From Deinococcus taeanensis (GTDB lineage: Bacteria; Deinococcota; Deinococci; Deinococcales; Deinococcaceae), in the NCBI RefSeq assembly GCF_020229735.1, contig NZ_CP083458.1, positions 62,001-126,000 of the forward strand: DNA of 64,000 nt. Direction: 5' to 3'. The position numbers and the translations under genes are program-made. Positions 36,471 to 46,600 of the stretch are shown piece after piece; position 1 is the stretch's first letter, and each line of letters begins with the position of its first letter. The notes below the pieces were generated by a model that was not told where the DNA came from, ran no database searches, and saw only the letters and a program-made list of their open reading frames with translations.

Positions 36471-36813
36471 GTGCTTCCTCCCCAGGCATGCAGCGCGCCG
36501 CCCGGACGGTCTGGACGTCGGATCGGCATGGCGGCCCTGCTGTTCCAGGCACACTCCTGCTTCCCTCAGGCCACCATGACAGGTGAATCAATTCTGACAA
36601 GGGTCTTCCTTCATCGCCGGGTGGGCCTGAACGGGCAGGTCAGCCGGGCACACGACGTGAAGCGGTTCAGGGTGCTTTCAGGATGTCTTGTTGGCGTCCT
36701 CAGGTTAGTGCGCAGGGTGTCCTGCCCACCTTGACGGTTCTGTCATCCGGGACTCCGCGCGGTGAGGTCTTCTGAAGGAGGGGCGGACAGTCGCCTTTCC
36801 TCCAGGAGAGCTC
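36471..36813. other. Divergent intergenic region, 343 bases
   Basis: No gene seen. It must hold promoters for the disordered protein (minus) and the phosphoribosyltransferase (plus). TTGTCA (minus) at 36595-36600 and TTGACG (plus) at 36732-36737 are the best -35 candidates; neither has a convincing TANNNT partner at 16-18 bases. Confidence 0.4.
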
Positions 36814-37455
36814 ATGACCACCTTTCTCGACCGTGCCGACGCTGGCCAGCAACTTGCGCAGCATCTTCAGCGCCGCGGCGTGACTGCAGACGTCATTGTC
36901 GCCCTGCCGCGTGGAGGGGTGCCGGTCGCTGCGCAGATCGCGCGGACCCTGCGCGCGCCCATGGCCGTCCTCCCCGTCCGGAAACTGGGACTGCCGCAGG
37001 CCCCGGAGGTGGCCATGGGCGCGCTGGCTTCGGGCGGCGTACGCTGGCTGAACGACGCCCTGATCGCGCAGCTGCGCGTGCCGGCTCACGCTGTCCACGC
37101 CGTGGAGGCTGCCGAGACCGCTGAGCTTGCCCGCCGGGAAGCCCTTTACGAGGGCATGACCCGGCTGAGTGCGGTGTCCGGCGCTGTGGTCCTGCTGGTC
37201 GATGACGGCGTGGCGACCGGCGCGACCATGCGCGCCGGTGTGCTCGCTGTGCGCGCACGCGGCGCGCTGCGTGTCGTGGTGGCTGTACCTGTCGGCGCGC
37301 CGGACACCTGTGAAGACCTGCGTGCCCTTGCCGACAATGTGGTCTGCCTGCACGCCCCGGCCGCCTTCCGGGCGGTCGGGCTGCACTACCAGCACTTTCC
37401 GCAGCTGACCGACGCCGAGGTGCACGCCGCCCTGAAGGAGGACCCACATGCCTGA
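36814..37455 (+). CDS. Phosphoribosyltransferase-domain protein
   Basis: A 213-residue type I PRTase fold. The PRPP loop is VLLVDDGVATGATM; DVIVALPRGGVPVAAQIA and PVRKLGLPQAPEVAMGA are the other conserved parts. These standalone proteins lack a nucleobase-specific hood and their substrate is unknown. ATG 36814 follows AGGAGAG. It overlaps the next gene by 8 bases. The pairing with an erythromycin-esterase-like protein recurs in other bacteria, which suggests a shared function. Confidence 0.85.
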   Translation: MTTFLDRADAGQQLAQHLQRRGVTADVIVALPRGGVPVAAQIARTLRAPMAVLPVRKLGLPQAPEVAMGALASGGVRWLNDALIAQLRVPAHAVHAVEAAETAELARREALYEGMTRLSAVSGAVVLLVDDGVATGATMRAGVLAVRARGALRVVVAVPVGAPDTCEDLRALADNVVCLHAPAAFRAVGLHYQHFPQLTDAEVHAALKEDPHA

Positions 37456-38785
37456 CCTGCTGTCCGAACTGAATCCCCTGACCGGCGCGCCTGACGCTCT
37501 GGACGGCCTCCTGGCAATCGTGGGGGACGCCCGGTTTGTGCTGATCGGCGAGGCGTCTCATGGCACGCACGAGTTCTACCGTGACCGCGCCCTTCTCACC
37601 CGGCGCCTCATCGAAACGCGCGGGTTCACCGCGGTGGCCGTCGAAGCTGACTGGCCCGATGCGTACCGCGTGAACCGCTTCGTGCGCGGTCAGCTGGCCG
37701 GTCCGGTCGGGGGCGCGCTGGGCGACTTCACGCGCTTTCCCCGCTGGATGTGGCGTAACGAGGAGGTCGCGGAGTTTGCGCGGTGGCTGCGCACCTTCAA
37801 CGCGGCGCAACCGCAGCGCGCCGCGGGATTCTACGGCCTGGACCTGTACAGCCTGCACCGCAGCATGCACGCCGTTGTCAGTTACCTCGAGGGCGTGGAT
37901 CCTGAGGCGGCCCGCCGCGCCCGCAGCCGCTACGCGTGCTTCGAGATGTTCGGCGAGAACCCCCAGGCGTACGGGTACGCGACTGAGCACGGCGCGTGGG
38001 ACCCGTGTGAGGATCAGGCCACGCAGCAACTCCTGGAGCTGCAGCGCCGCGCCGCTGACCCGGACAGCGCCGGCCTCATGGCGGGCGACGAACTGTTCCA
38101 CGCCGAGCAGAACGCCCGGCTGGCCCGCAGTGCCGAACAGTACTACCGCGCCATGTACCGGGGCCGCGACGACTCCTGGAACATCCGCGACACGCACATG
38201 GCCGAGACGCTGGACGCCCTGGCCGCCCATCTGGACAGCCAGGGCCGCGCGGCGAAGGTGGTGGTCTGGGCCCACAACTCGCACCTGGGGGACGCGCGCG
38301 GCAGCGCCATGGGTACCCGGCGCGGTGAACTCAATCTCGGGCAGCTGGCCCGCGAACGCTGGGGCAGTGAGGTGGTCATCATCGGGCAGACCACCGCGCA
38401 GGGTGAGGTGTATGCCGCGGACGACTGGGACGCCCCTGGTCACGTCAAGCGCGTCCGTGCGCCCCTGCCCGGCAGCCTGGAAGCCCACCTGCACGACCTC
38501 GCGCGCTGGAGTGGCCAGGACCATTACTGGCTGGATCTCCGCGCCGGCGCCGCCGCCCACACGCTGGGTGAAGAGATGCTGCAGCGCTTTATCGGGGTGA
38601 TCTACCGCCCGGAGACGGAACGCTGGAGCCACTACGTGGAAACGCATCCCGCCCGGCAGTACGACGCGCTCATTCACGTCGACACCACCCGGGCGCTGCG
38701 TCCCCTGGACCCGGCAGGCGCTGCGCTGCCCGGCGCTGAGCCGTCCGATGACGACCTCCCTGACACCTACCCCAGCGGAGAATGA
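37448..38785 (+). CDS. Erythromycin esterase-family protein
   Basis: A 445-residue protein of the EreA/succinoglycan-biosynthesis superfamily. Catalytic-type segments are IGEASHGTHEFYRDR, AVEADWPDA and VVWAHNSHLGDAR. True EreA/EreB esterases hydrolyse macrolide lactones; most chromosomal homologues next to PRTase genes have no proven substrate. ATG 37448 overlaps the PRTase stop. The C-terminal 30 residues are acidic and likely disordered. Macrolide resistance should not be assumed. Confidence 0.87.
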   Translation: MPDLLSELNPLTGAPDALDGLLAIVGDARFVLIGEASHGTHEFYRDRALLTRRLIETRGFTAVAVEADWPDAYRVNRFVRGQLAGPVGGALGDFTRFPRWMWRNEEVAEFARWLRTFNAAQPQRAAGFYGLDLYSLHRSMHAVVSYLEGVDPEAARRARSRYACFEMFGENPQAYGYATEHGAWDPCEDQATQQLLELQRRAADPDSAGLMAGDELFHAEQNARLARSAEQYYRAMYRGRDDSWNIRDTHMAETLDALAAHLDSQGRAAKVVVWAHNSHLGDARGSAMGTRRGELNLGQLARERWGSEVVIIGQTTAQGEVYAADDWDAPGHVKRVRAPLPGSLEAHLHDLARWSGQDHYWLDLRAGAAAHTLGEEMLQRFIGVIYRPETERWSHYVETHPARQYDALIHVDTTRALRPLDPAGAALPGAEPSDDDLPDTYPSGE

Positions 38786-38842
38786 CTGGGCAGCGGCCGC
38801 GCGGGGGGCACCCGTGCAGGCCGGGCCGCGTGTCGCCTCGGC

Positions 38843-41800
38843 TCAGCGGATCGTCACCTGAAAACAGGCGTTGCCCTGTTCGTTGGGTGCCAGGGTGCCC
38901 AGCCGGACCGTCATTACCCCCTGGCCGAAGGTGCCGCCGGCACTGCTCAGGCTGCCGGCGTCCGTGTCCTGGGCGCTGCTCAGGTAGCCCAGCCCGGCGC
39001 GCGTCAGCTGAATGCCGTTTCCGGCGCTGCCGTTGGCGCGGGCCGCGTCGTAGGCATTGACGTCCACGCGCGTATTCGCGGGCACCGGGTCAACGAGGAC
39101 GAAGTTGGGCAGGGCAACGCCGCCCGCGTTCAGAAAGGCGATGCAGTACTCGAGGCGTTCGCCGGGCAGGCCGCCGCCGGCCGAGCCGAAGGCTGTGGCG
39201 CGCGTGACGTTCCGGACGGTTTTCGTCAGCGGGGCGTGCACCATCAAGGTCTGCGCGGTGGCGGAGTTGTTCGTGGCGTCGGCTTCAGGGGTGGCGGTGG
39301 TGACAGACGCCGTGTTCACCAGGGTGCGCACGTTGGCGTCGGCGGTCAGCTGCGCTCCCGTGGGGGCCAGCACGGTCACGGTGACCGTGCGGGTGCCGGT
39401 GGGCAGAGCGCCGAGGACCCAGGTGACGGTGCGGCTTGAGGCGTCATAGCTGCCCGCGTCACTGGCCGCCTGGAAGGTGACGCCGGCGGGAAGGGGATCG
39501 GTGAGCTGCACGGCGCTGGCCGGTCCGCCGCTGACCTTCACGGTCAGGGTGTAGGTCAGGGGTTCGGCTGCCTTCGCGTACGCGGGAGCGGCTTTGGTGA
39601 CGGTGACGTCCACGGCGCTGCTGACCGTCAGGGTGATGGTCGCCGCGTTGCTGGTCGCGCCCTGGCTGTCCTGGACGGTGTACTGCGCGGGGGTGGGGTT
39701 GGTCACGAACCCGGACTGCGGCGTGAAGGTCACGGCGCCCGTGGAGCGGTTGAGGGTCCAGGTGCCCTGGCCGGTGATGGTGAGGGTCTGCCCGCCGTTA
39801 CTGAGGGTGCCGCCGGTGGGGGCGTTCACGAACGTCAGGGTGCTGAGGTTCAGGGTGCCGTCCGGGTCGGTGTCGTTGCTGGTGACGTTCGGGAGGGTGA
39901 TGGGCTGCCCAGGCGCGGTGATGATCGCGCTGTCGTTGCTGGCGGTGGGGGGCCGGTTGGTGACGGTGACGGTCAGCGTGGCGGTGGCGGTCTGGCCGCT
40001 GCCGTCGCTCACCTGGTAGGTGACGGCGCTGGCCGTTCCGGTGTAGTTGGTGGCGGGCGTGAAGGTCACAGTGCCGTCGGGATTCACGGTGTACGTGCCC
40101 TGTCCGGTCACGGTCAGGATTTTGCCGCTGCTGGTGACGGCGCTGCCGGTGGGCTGGCCGGCGGCAGGGAACACGACGCTGCTGGGGTTCAGGGCGCTGC
40201 CCGCGTCGTTGCCCAGGACGGAGGTGGTGACGGCCTGGTTGCTGGGGGTGGTGTTCGTGTCGTTCACGGCGAGCGGGCGGACGGTGACGGTGATGGCCGC
40301 GGCGTTGCTGAGCGCCCCCTGGTTGTCCTGCACGGTGTACGTGACGCTGCTGACGCCGCTGAATCCGGTGACGGGCGTGAACGTAACCACGCCTGCGCTG
40401 CTCACGGTGAACGTGCCCTGCCCCGCGACGGTCCGGCTCGTCTGAAGCCCGGTGACGCCCGGGTCGAGGTCAACCGTGGCGGCGTTGATCGTCCCGGGGG
40501 CGGCGTCGGTGTCGTTTGCGAGGACGTTCAGGGTGACGCTGGTGGCGTAGGGGGTGGTGACCGCGTCGCTGGCGGCGGTGGGGGGGAGGTTCACGCTGAC
40601 GGGGTCGCTCGCGGCGTTGTTGCCGGTCGCGGTTTCGTTGGGGTTGCTGACCGTGGCGGTGTTGGTGGTGCTGGGAAACGCGGCGCTGCCGACCGTGACG
40701 CCACTGATGGTAAAGGTACTGGCGCTCCCCGCGGTGAGCAGGGGTGTGGTGGCGCTGGTGTTCGTGCTGGTGCAGGTCACCTTGCTGTTCAGGGCGGTGC
40801 AGGCCCAGCTGCTGGCGTTCGGGCCACTGACGGTGACCGGCCCGTCGGGGAGGGTCAGGCCGGCGGGGAGGGCGTCGGTGACGGTGGTGGTGCCGTACAC
40901 GTCTGCGTCGGTGGCCCGGACGGTAAAGGTGAAACTGCCGGGCTGACCGGCCGTGAAGATGCCGGTGTGGGTTTTGGTGAGGGTGAGGTCCGGGCGGACC
41001 GCGGTGATGGTGAAGCCGTTGCGGCTGGTGCCGTAGTCGCTGTTGTAGTGGTAGGAACTGCCGGAGAAGTCGTAGATGACGTTGAAGACGCCCTGCACGC
41101 CTCCGCCGACGATCCGCACGCGGTAGGTGGTGGTGAGGGTATCGCCGACCTTGCCGCCCGCGTAGTTCGCCGGGCCGATGCACGCGCCGTTGTTGTGGTA
41201 GTTGACGCTGTTGATGACGTTCTCCCAGCCGCAGGCGTCCGCGTAGGGGCTGCTGTTGATCGCGCCGGCCGGAGAGTTGTACGTGCTGGTGACGTTCAGA
41301 ATCTGAAACACGGTGTTCACCAGGATCGGGTAGTTCTCCATCTGCTCGTACCCGTTCGTGGCGGTGGACGCGGTGAGGGTCAGTTCGACTTCCTGCCCCA
41401 CAGCGACGGTGGATGGACCGGTGAAGCTGATGACGTAGTTGCGGTTCTGGGAGACGAGTTTTTCCACGAACAATTCGCGGGGGGTGGGCGTGGAGACCAC
41501 GCCAGTGCCGGTGGCGGTGGCTTCGATGTGGTAGAGCTGGGTGTTGCGCTGCGCGGGTGTCGCGGCACTGGAGATCAGGCTGGAGTACGCGCTGGCGCTG
41601 CGGGTGATCTGCACGTTGAAGATGGCGTCCTGGCAGTTGGCCGGCGTGCTGCTCAGTTTGTTCGGGTGGGCCGGGGCGGGCCCGGCGGGCAGGTCCTTGA
41701 GGGTGATCGTGCTCAGGCCATGGAGGGCGACGAAACTGTTGGTGGTACCGCCGTCGAACACAAAGCGCGCCTGGGCGCCGGTGGCGGTGGCGTCGCCGAC

Positions 41801-41986
41801 GTTGCACACGCGCGCGCCGACCGGGAAGATGTTGGGTCCGTCGTTGACGTTGTTGCTGTCCAGACCGATGACGTTCCAGGTGAGCGGCTGGATCACGAGG
41901 CTCGGGGCCGCTGCGGCCAGCCCCCAGAGCGCCAGCAGGAACAGCGGCCAGAGGCGCGTGATCCACCGGAGCGTCGGAAGGTCCAT
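38843..41986 (-). CDS. Large secreted cadherin-like / DUF11 surface protein
   Basis: 1047 residues. A signal peptide ends near residue 28 (AAA). Residues 30-330 are a unique N-terminal region with several cysteines. A DUF11-type domain follows (about 335-470, PDLTLTKTHTGIFTAGQPGS). Three tandem cadherin-like Ig repeats (about 475-775) each carry a VLANDTD- or SNDTDPDG-like calcium-type loop and a VTYTVQDNQG- or YTVQDSQG-like strand. Two DUF11-like domains (about 780-1045) end the protein. There is no LPXTG or obvious membrane anchor. A role at the cell surface is inferred from architecture. Confidence 0.85.
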   Translation of the reverse strand: MDLPTLRWITRLWPLFLLALWGLAAAAPSLVIQPLTWNVIGLDSNNVNDGPNIFPVGARVCNVGDATATGAQARFVFDGGTTNSFVALHGLSTITLKDLPAGPAPAHPNKLSSTPANCQDAIFNVQITRSASAYSSLISSAATPAQRNTQLYHIEATATGTGVVSTPTPRELFVEKLVSQNRNYVISFTGPSTVAVGQEVELTLTASTATNGYEQMENYPILVNTVFQILNVTSTYNSPAGAINSSPYADACGWENVINSVNYHNNGACIGPANYAGGKVGDTLTTTYRVRIVGGGVQGVFNVIYDFSGSSYHYNSDYGTSRNGFTITAVRPDLTLTKTHTGIFTAGQPGSFTFTVRATDADVYGTTTVTDALPAGLTLPDGPVTVSGPNASSWACTALNSKVTCTSTNTSATTPLLTAGSASTFTISGVTVGSAAFPSTTNTATVSNPNETATGNNAASDPVSVNLPPTAASDAVTTPYATSVTLNVLANDTDAAPGTINAATVDLDPGVTGLQTSRTVAGQGTFTVSSAGVVTFTPVTGFSGVSSVTYTVQDNQGALSNAAAITVTVRPLAVNDTNTTPSNQAVTTSVLGNDAGSALNPSSVVFPAAGQPTGSAVTSSGKILTVTGQGTYTVNPDGTVTFTPATNYTGTASAVTYQVSDGSGQTATATLTVTVTNRPPTASNDSAIITAPGQPITLPNVTSNDTDPDGTLNLSTLTFVNAPTGGTLSNGGQTLTITGQGTWTLNRSTGAVTFTPQSGFVTNPTPAQYTVQDSQGATSNAATITLTVSSAVDVTVTKAAPAYAKAAEPLTYTLTVKVSGGPASAVQLTDPLPAGVTFQAASDAGSYDASSRTVTWVLGALPTGTRTVTVTVLAPTGAQLTADANVRTLVNTASVTTATPEADATNNSATAQTLMVHAPLTKTVRNVTRATAFGSAGGGLPGERLEYCIAFLNAGGVALPNFVLVDPVPANTRVDVNAYDAARANGSAGNGIQLTRAGLGYLSSAQDTDAGSLSSAGGTFGQGVMTVRLGTLAPNEQGNACFQVTIR

Positions 41987-42139
41987 GCCTCATGATGGCC
42001 GGGGCCTTCTGTCAGGTTTCTGGCAAGCGGCAGGACTCTCCCCTGAATGGGGGGAGTGGCGGGGGACCAGGTAAGCACCCGGCGCCCGGGAGGCAGGCGC
42101 AGACGCGCTGGCCTGGGATGAACAATCACTGCTTATCCC

Positions 42140-42169
42140 TTGACACCTACCTACATGTAGGTAGATACT
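42140..42169 (+). promoter_or_regulatory. Leaderless promoter with embedded operator, tetR
   Basis: Perfect TTGACA (42140-42145), an 18-base spacer and GATACT (42164-42169), then 6 bases to ATG 42176. The spacer contains an 18-base perfect palindrome. Confidence 0.75.
42147..42164. promoter_or_regulatory. Palindromic TetR operator
   Basis: CTACCTACATGTAGGTAG is a perfect 18-base palindrome between the -35 and -10 of the tetR promoter, so repressor binding would block transcription directly. TACCTACATGTAGGTA-type sites are known for repressors of this subgroup. Confidence 0.85.
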
Positions 42170-42175
42170 ACTGCT

Positions 42176-42748
42176 ATGTCCGACCCCGCCGACACCCGCA
42201 CGCAGATTCTGGACATTGCCCAGCGTCTCATGCAGGAACGCGGGTATCACGCCGTGAGCTACAAGGACATCGGTGCTCACCTGGGCATCCGCAACGCCAG
42301 CATTCACTATCACTACCCCACCAAAACCGACCTGGGCGTCTCCCTGCTGCAGCGCTACCGCGCGCAGCTGTCCGGGGTCCTCAGCGGTCTCGCGCACCTC
42401 CCACCGGCGCGGCAGCTCGACGAGTACGTCGCCGCCTACCGGGCCGTCGTGCACGACGACGGGCGCATCTGCCTGTGCACCGTGCTCGCCGCTGAGGACT
42501 GCACGCTTCCCGCGCCGGTCCGCGCCGAACTCCGGGCCTTCTTCGACCTCAACGAACGCTGGCTCACCCAGACGCTCGACCAGGGCCGCCAGAGCGGCGA
42601 CCTCCACTACGGTGGTGAGCCTGCCGACACCGCCGCCACCTTCCTCGCCACCCTGGAAGGCGCCATGCTGCTCGCCCGCACGGCCGCCGATCCCCGCCGC
42701 TTTGACCGCATCGCCCACCACTCGGTCGCCGCGCTTCGCGCCGCCTGA
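42176..42748 (+). CDS. TetR-family repressor
   Basis: 190 residues. Residues 8-55 form the TetR helix-turn-helix (YKDIGAHLGIRNASIHYHYPTK). The C-terminal ligand domain resembles regulators controlling small-molecule or aldehyde responses, with two cysteines in RICLCTVLAAEDCTL that might sense electrophiles. It is leaderless and almost certainly autoregulated through the palindrome in its promoter. The following PEP mutase-family gene begins 14 bases after its stop and should share control. Confidence 0.9.
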   Translation: MSDPADTRTQILDIAQRLMQERGYHAVSYKDIGAHLGIRNASIHYHYPTKTDLGVSLLQRYRAQLSGVLSGLAHLPPARQLDEYVAAYRAVVHDDGRICLCTVLAAEDCTLPAPVRAELRAFFDLNERWLTQTLDQGRQSGDLHYGGEPADTAATFLATLEGAMLLARTAADPRRFDRIAHHSVAALRAA

Positions 42749-42762
42749 CCCCAGGAGACCCC

Positions 42763-43560
42763 ATGACCCAGATCACCACGCCCGACCTCGCCACCCGCGC
42801 CCGCACCCTGCTGGACCTGCACGCCGCCCCCGACATCCTGGTTCTCGCGAACGTCTGGGACGTCGTGTCCGCGCAGGTGGTCGCGGCAGTGCCCGGCGTG
42901 CAGGCGCTCGCCACGGCCAGTCACTCCATCGCGTCCACCTTCGGCTACCCTGACGGGGAAGTCATCCCGCTCGACCTGCACCTCGATATGGTGCGCCGCA
43001 TCGTGCAGGCCGTGAACGTGCCTGTCACCATGGATTTCGAGGCTGGCTACGGCAACGCCGGCGACACCGCCCGGCGTGCCATCGAGATCGGCGTGGTCGG
43101 CGGCAACCTCGAAGACGCCATGAAACCGCTGGACGAGGCAGTCGCCGCGGTCGAGGCGGTCATGGCCGCCGGACACGCGGCTGGAATTCCTTTCGTGCTC
43201 AACGCCCGCACCGACGCGGCCGTGCGCGCCGCGCCCGGCACTGCCCGCACGCAGGTGCTGGCCGAAGTCATCCGCCGCGGTCAGGCGTTCCTCGCGGCGG
43301 GCGCCCCGGTGGTGTTCGTGCCGGGCCTGATCGACCGTGAGGAAATTCGCGAGGTGGCCGCCGCGTTCGGCCCGCAGAAACTCACGGTGATCAGCGTGCC
43401 CGGCGTGAGCCTGCCCGTGAACGACCTTCAGGCGCTGGGTGTGGCGCGCGTCTCCACCGGGCCGTTCACGCAGCGCGTCGCTCTCACGGCCCTGCAGGAC
43501 GCAGCGGCAGCCCTGGTGGCCGGCGGCACCCTGCCGGCAGGCACCCGCCCCCTCAACTGA
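42763..43560 (+). CDS. Isocitrate lyase/PEP mutase-family protein
   Basis: A 265-residue TIM-barrel enzyme of the PEP mutase/2-methylisocitrate lyase superfamily. Seen: LANVWDVVSAQVV, ATASHSIASTFGYPDG, the metal-site MDFEAGYGN and LEDAMKPL, and VLNARTDA. The lyase motif K(K/R)CGH is absent, as in the carboxy-phosphonoenolpyruvate-mutase-like subgroup, so the C-C bond or phosphonate chemistry is unknown. ATG 42763 follows CAGGAGA. It is co-transcribed with the TetR repressor. Confidence 0.87.
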   Translation: MTQITTPDLATRARTLLDLHAAPDILVLANVWDVVSAQVVAAVPGVQALATASHSIASTFGYPDGEVIPLDLHLDMVRRIVQAVNVPVTMDFEAGYGNAGDTARRAIEIGVVGGNLEDAMKPLDEAVAAVEAVMAAGHAAGIPFVLNARTDAAVRAAPGTARTQVLAEVIRRGQAFLAAGAPVVFVPGLIDREEIREVAAAFGPQKLTVISVPGVSLPVNDLQALGVARVSTGPFTQRVALTALQDAAAALVAGGTLPAGTRPLN

Positions 43561-43590
43561 TCCTCAGGGCGCGCGGCACGTACCGCTTGC

Positions 43591-43666
43591 CCGGACGCGC
43601 CGTCTGAATCCGGCCGGCCCTCCAGTGATGTGGGGGCCGGCCGCCGCCCTTGTCCGGCGCGTCCGG
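43591..43666. terminator. Nested double hairpin between convergent genes
   Basis: An outer perfect 11-bp stem (43591-43601 with 43656-43666) encloses an inner 10-bp stem (43611-43620 with 43634-43643). It separates the plus-strand mutase-family gene from the minus-strand kinase. Confidence 0.65.
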
Positions 43667-43674
43667 CCGGCGCG

Positions 43675-46600
43675 TCACCGGGTCATGACCGGCCGGTGCG
43701 CGGCGCCGGGCAGCGTGAAGAAGAACGTGCTGCCCTCCCCCGGCGCGCTCGTCACCCAGAGCCGACCACCGTGCCGTTCCACAATCTTCCGGCTGACAGG
43801 CAGTCCGAGGCCGCTGCCTTCAATGTCGTCCTGCGCGTGCAGCCGCTGGAACGGCTCGAAAATGCGGTCCAGGTATGCCTCGCCGATCCCGACGCCGTTG
43901 TCCTGCACCGCGAAGCGCCAGAAGGTGCCGTCCGGGTCGGCGGTCAGGTGCACGCGGGGCGGCGTGCCCGGGCGGCGGTACTTCACGGCGTTCCCGATCA
44001 GGTTCACCAGCAGCCGCGTCAGCTGGTCCTGGTCGCCCAGAATCACCGGCAGCGGTCCGTGCGTCACCACGCCCGCGGCGGCCTCGAGGTCCGGACCGAG
44101 CACCTCCAGCGCAGCACGCAGCACGCCCTCGCTGCTGACGGGCGTCAGGGCCCCCTGCTGCGTGTTCACCCGGGAGAACGCCAGCAGGTCATCCACAAGC
44201 CGTTTCATGCGCCGCCCGCCGCGGATAATCTGCTGCAGGTACACCAGGGCGCGGTCGTCCAGCTGAGGGCCGTACCGGTTCTGGAGCAGTTCCGCGAAGC
44301 TCGTCACGGCCCGCGTCGGGGTCTGCAGGTCGTGACTGGCAATGTACGCAAACTGCTCCAGTTCCTGGTTCGAGCGTTGCAGGTGCTCGTTCGCGTCCCG
44401 CAGCGCACGCTCCGACGCGTCCTGTTCAGTCACGTCACGCAGGACGACCACCGCCCCCAGCCGTTCCCCACGGCTGCCTGTCACGGGACTGCCGAAGCTC
44501 AGCACCAGGCGCGCCTCCCCGCCCTCCGGGCGAATCACGATCTCCGCATCCTGCACCTGCTCCCCCTGGTAGGCCCGGTACAGCGGAATCTCGGCGAGCG
44601 GCAGCGGCGTTACGCCGTCCGGGCGGTACAGGTGGTAGTGCGCCGCCCACGCCTCGGGCGGCAGGGGAGCCAGGGGCTGGCCGTGCAGCGTGCGGGACGC
44701 CTCGTTGAACAGCGTGAGGTGCCCGCGCGCGTCACAGGCGACGATCCCCTCGGCCAGGTTCTGCAGGATGCCCGCCAGGAACGTCCGTTCCTGCTGGCGT
44801 TCGCGCAGCGCGTCACTGCGTTCCAGCGCCAGGCCCAGGGCGCGGGCCGTGGTTTCCAGCATGGCGCGTTCCTCGGGCGCCCACGCGCGCGGCTCGTACG
44901 TCCCGACGACCAGCACCCCGCGCGGCTCACCGCCCACCATGACGGGGAGGCTGGCCGTCGCCCCGACCTCCTTGAGCAGCTCGCGGGCGACTGGCACGCT
45001 GGCCGGATCGTACCGGCGCTGGTAGTACGGCTGCTGCGTGTCAAGCGGCCGGTCCAGGTTGGGGGTGGCGCCGCGCGGCAGGCCAGCACGCAGGGCAGGC
45101 AGCAGCGCCGGGTTGCGGAACTCGCCGCGGCTTGAGCGCAGCGTCCAGGTGCCGGCGCCGGGTTCGTAGTACGTGCTGGCGCCGCCGGTCAGCAGGGACA
45201 CCAGGATCTCCTGCGCGCGCCCGACCAGCGCGTCGGGGTCCAGTTCCAGGCTCAGATCCCGCGACAGATCCGCAAACGACTCCAGCGTCCGGTTGCGTGC
45301 CTCAAGGGCCGCAGTTCGCTCGCCGACGCGCGCCTCCAGTTCAGCGTTCAGGGACTGCGCCTGGGCGTACAGGCGGGCGTTCTCCAGGGCCAGCGCCGCG
45401 CGCCGCGCGAGTTCCTGCACAAACGGCACGTCCTCCGGCCCGAAGGCGCGGCCGCCGCGGTGCAGCATGAGACTCAGGACGCCCAGCACCCGCCCGTGGG
45501 CGGCGAGCGGCACGATCAGCGCCGACCCGAACGCCATCGCCTTCAGGAGCGTCCGCTGCCGGTCCGTGATGGGCAGCGCGTCGAGCAGGTCGTCACTCAC
45601 GCTGGGCAGCACGACCGCTTTGTTCTCACGGTACGCCCGGGCCACGCCGCCGAAATCATCCGCCCGCTGCGGGAACAGCGCCAGATACTTCTCGGCCAGC
45701 CGCTGCTTCTCCACGTCACGGTGCGTGTACGCGGCAGGGTGCAGCGTTCCGTCCGGCTGCGGCAGGTACACCGCGCACCAGTCCGCGAGGCCCGGCACGG
45801 CCAGGGAGGTCAGGCGCGACAGGGTTTCCGGGAGGTTCAGGTTCTCGGCGAGCGTTTCACCCGCCCCGGCGAGCAGCCGCAGCCGCGTCTCGGTCTGCTT
45901 CCGGGCGGTGATGTCGGCCGTGACGCCCAGCAGCCTTAGCGCCTGACCCTGCTCGTTGCGTTCCACGCGCACAAGCTGCTCCACCCAGATGCTGGTGCCG
46001 TCGCCCCGCAGAAACCGGTGATCTACCCGGAACGACGCCGGGCCCTCACCGGCGATCGCCCGGGTGAAGGTCTCCTGAACCTCAGCCCGGTCGTCCGGAT
46101 GCACCCGGTCGTAGAAGGTGTCGGTGGTATCCACAGTGGTCTCGAAGCCCAGCATCCGCTGCGTCTCCGGGGAGCGCTGCACGGTCCCGGTCGACAGATC
46201 CAGCGTCCAGACACCCAGGCCGCTGGCTTCCAGCGTGAGGTGCAGGCGCTGTTCGGCCTCGTGCTGCTCGTGCATGTCGGTCGCCACGCCCAGCCACTCG
46301 TCCGGACCGAGGGGGCGCAGGCTCACGTGATGCCACCGGTACGCGCCGTCGGCGCGCCGCAGGCGCAGCTCGCCGCTGTACGGCAGCCCGGCGAGGACGC
46401 GCCGCGCCGCGTCCCGCAGGGCGCCCAGGTCCTGCGGGTGCACCGCGCGCTCCAGCGCGCCATGCTTGAGCTCCACGTTCAGCCCTGTGTACTCCGCCCA
46501 CGCCCGGTTGAAGCGCGCCACGTCCTCCTGGGGCCGGGACGTCCACATCAGGGTGGGTGCGGCGTCCAGCAGCGCCCGCTCGTGCTGCCGCGCGGCTTCC

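Noticed and set aside
36893..38677. 594-codon minus-strand frame opposite the PRTase and esterase-like genes
   Set aside because: Antisense shadow; the plus-strand genes carry conserved motifs and good ribosome sites.
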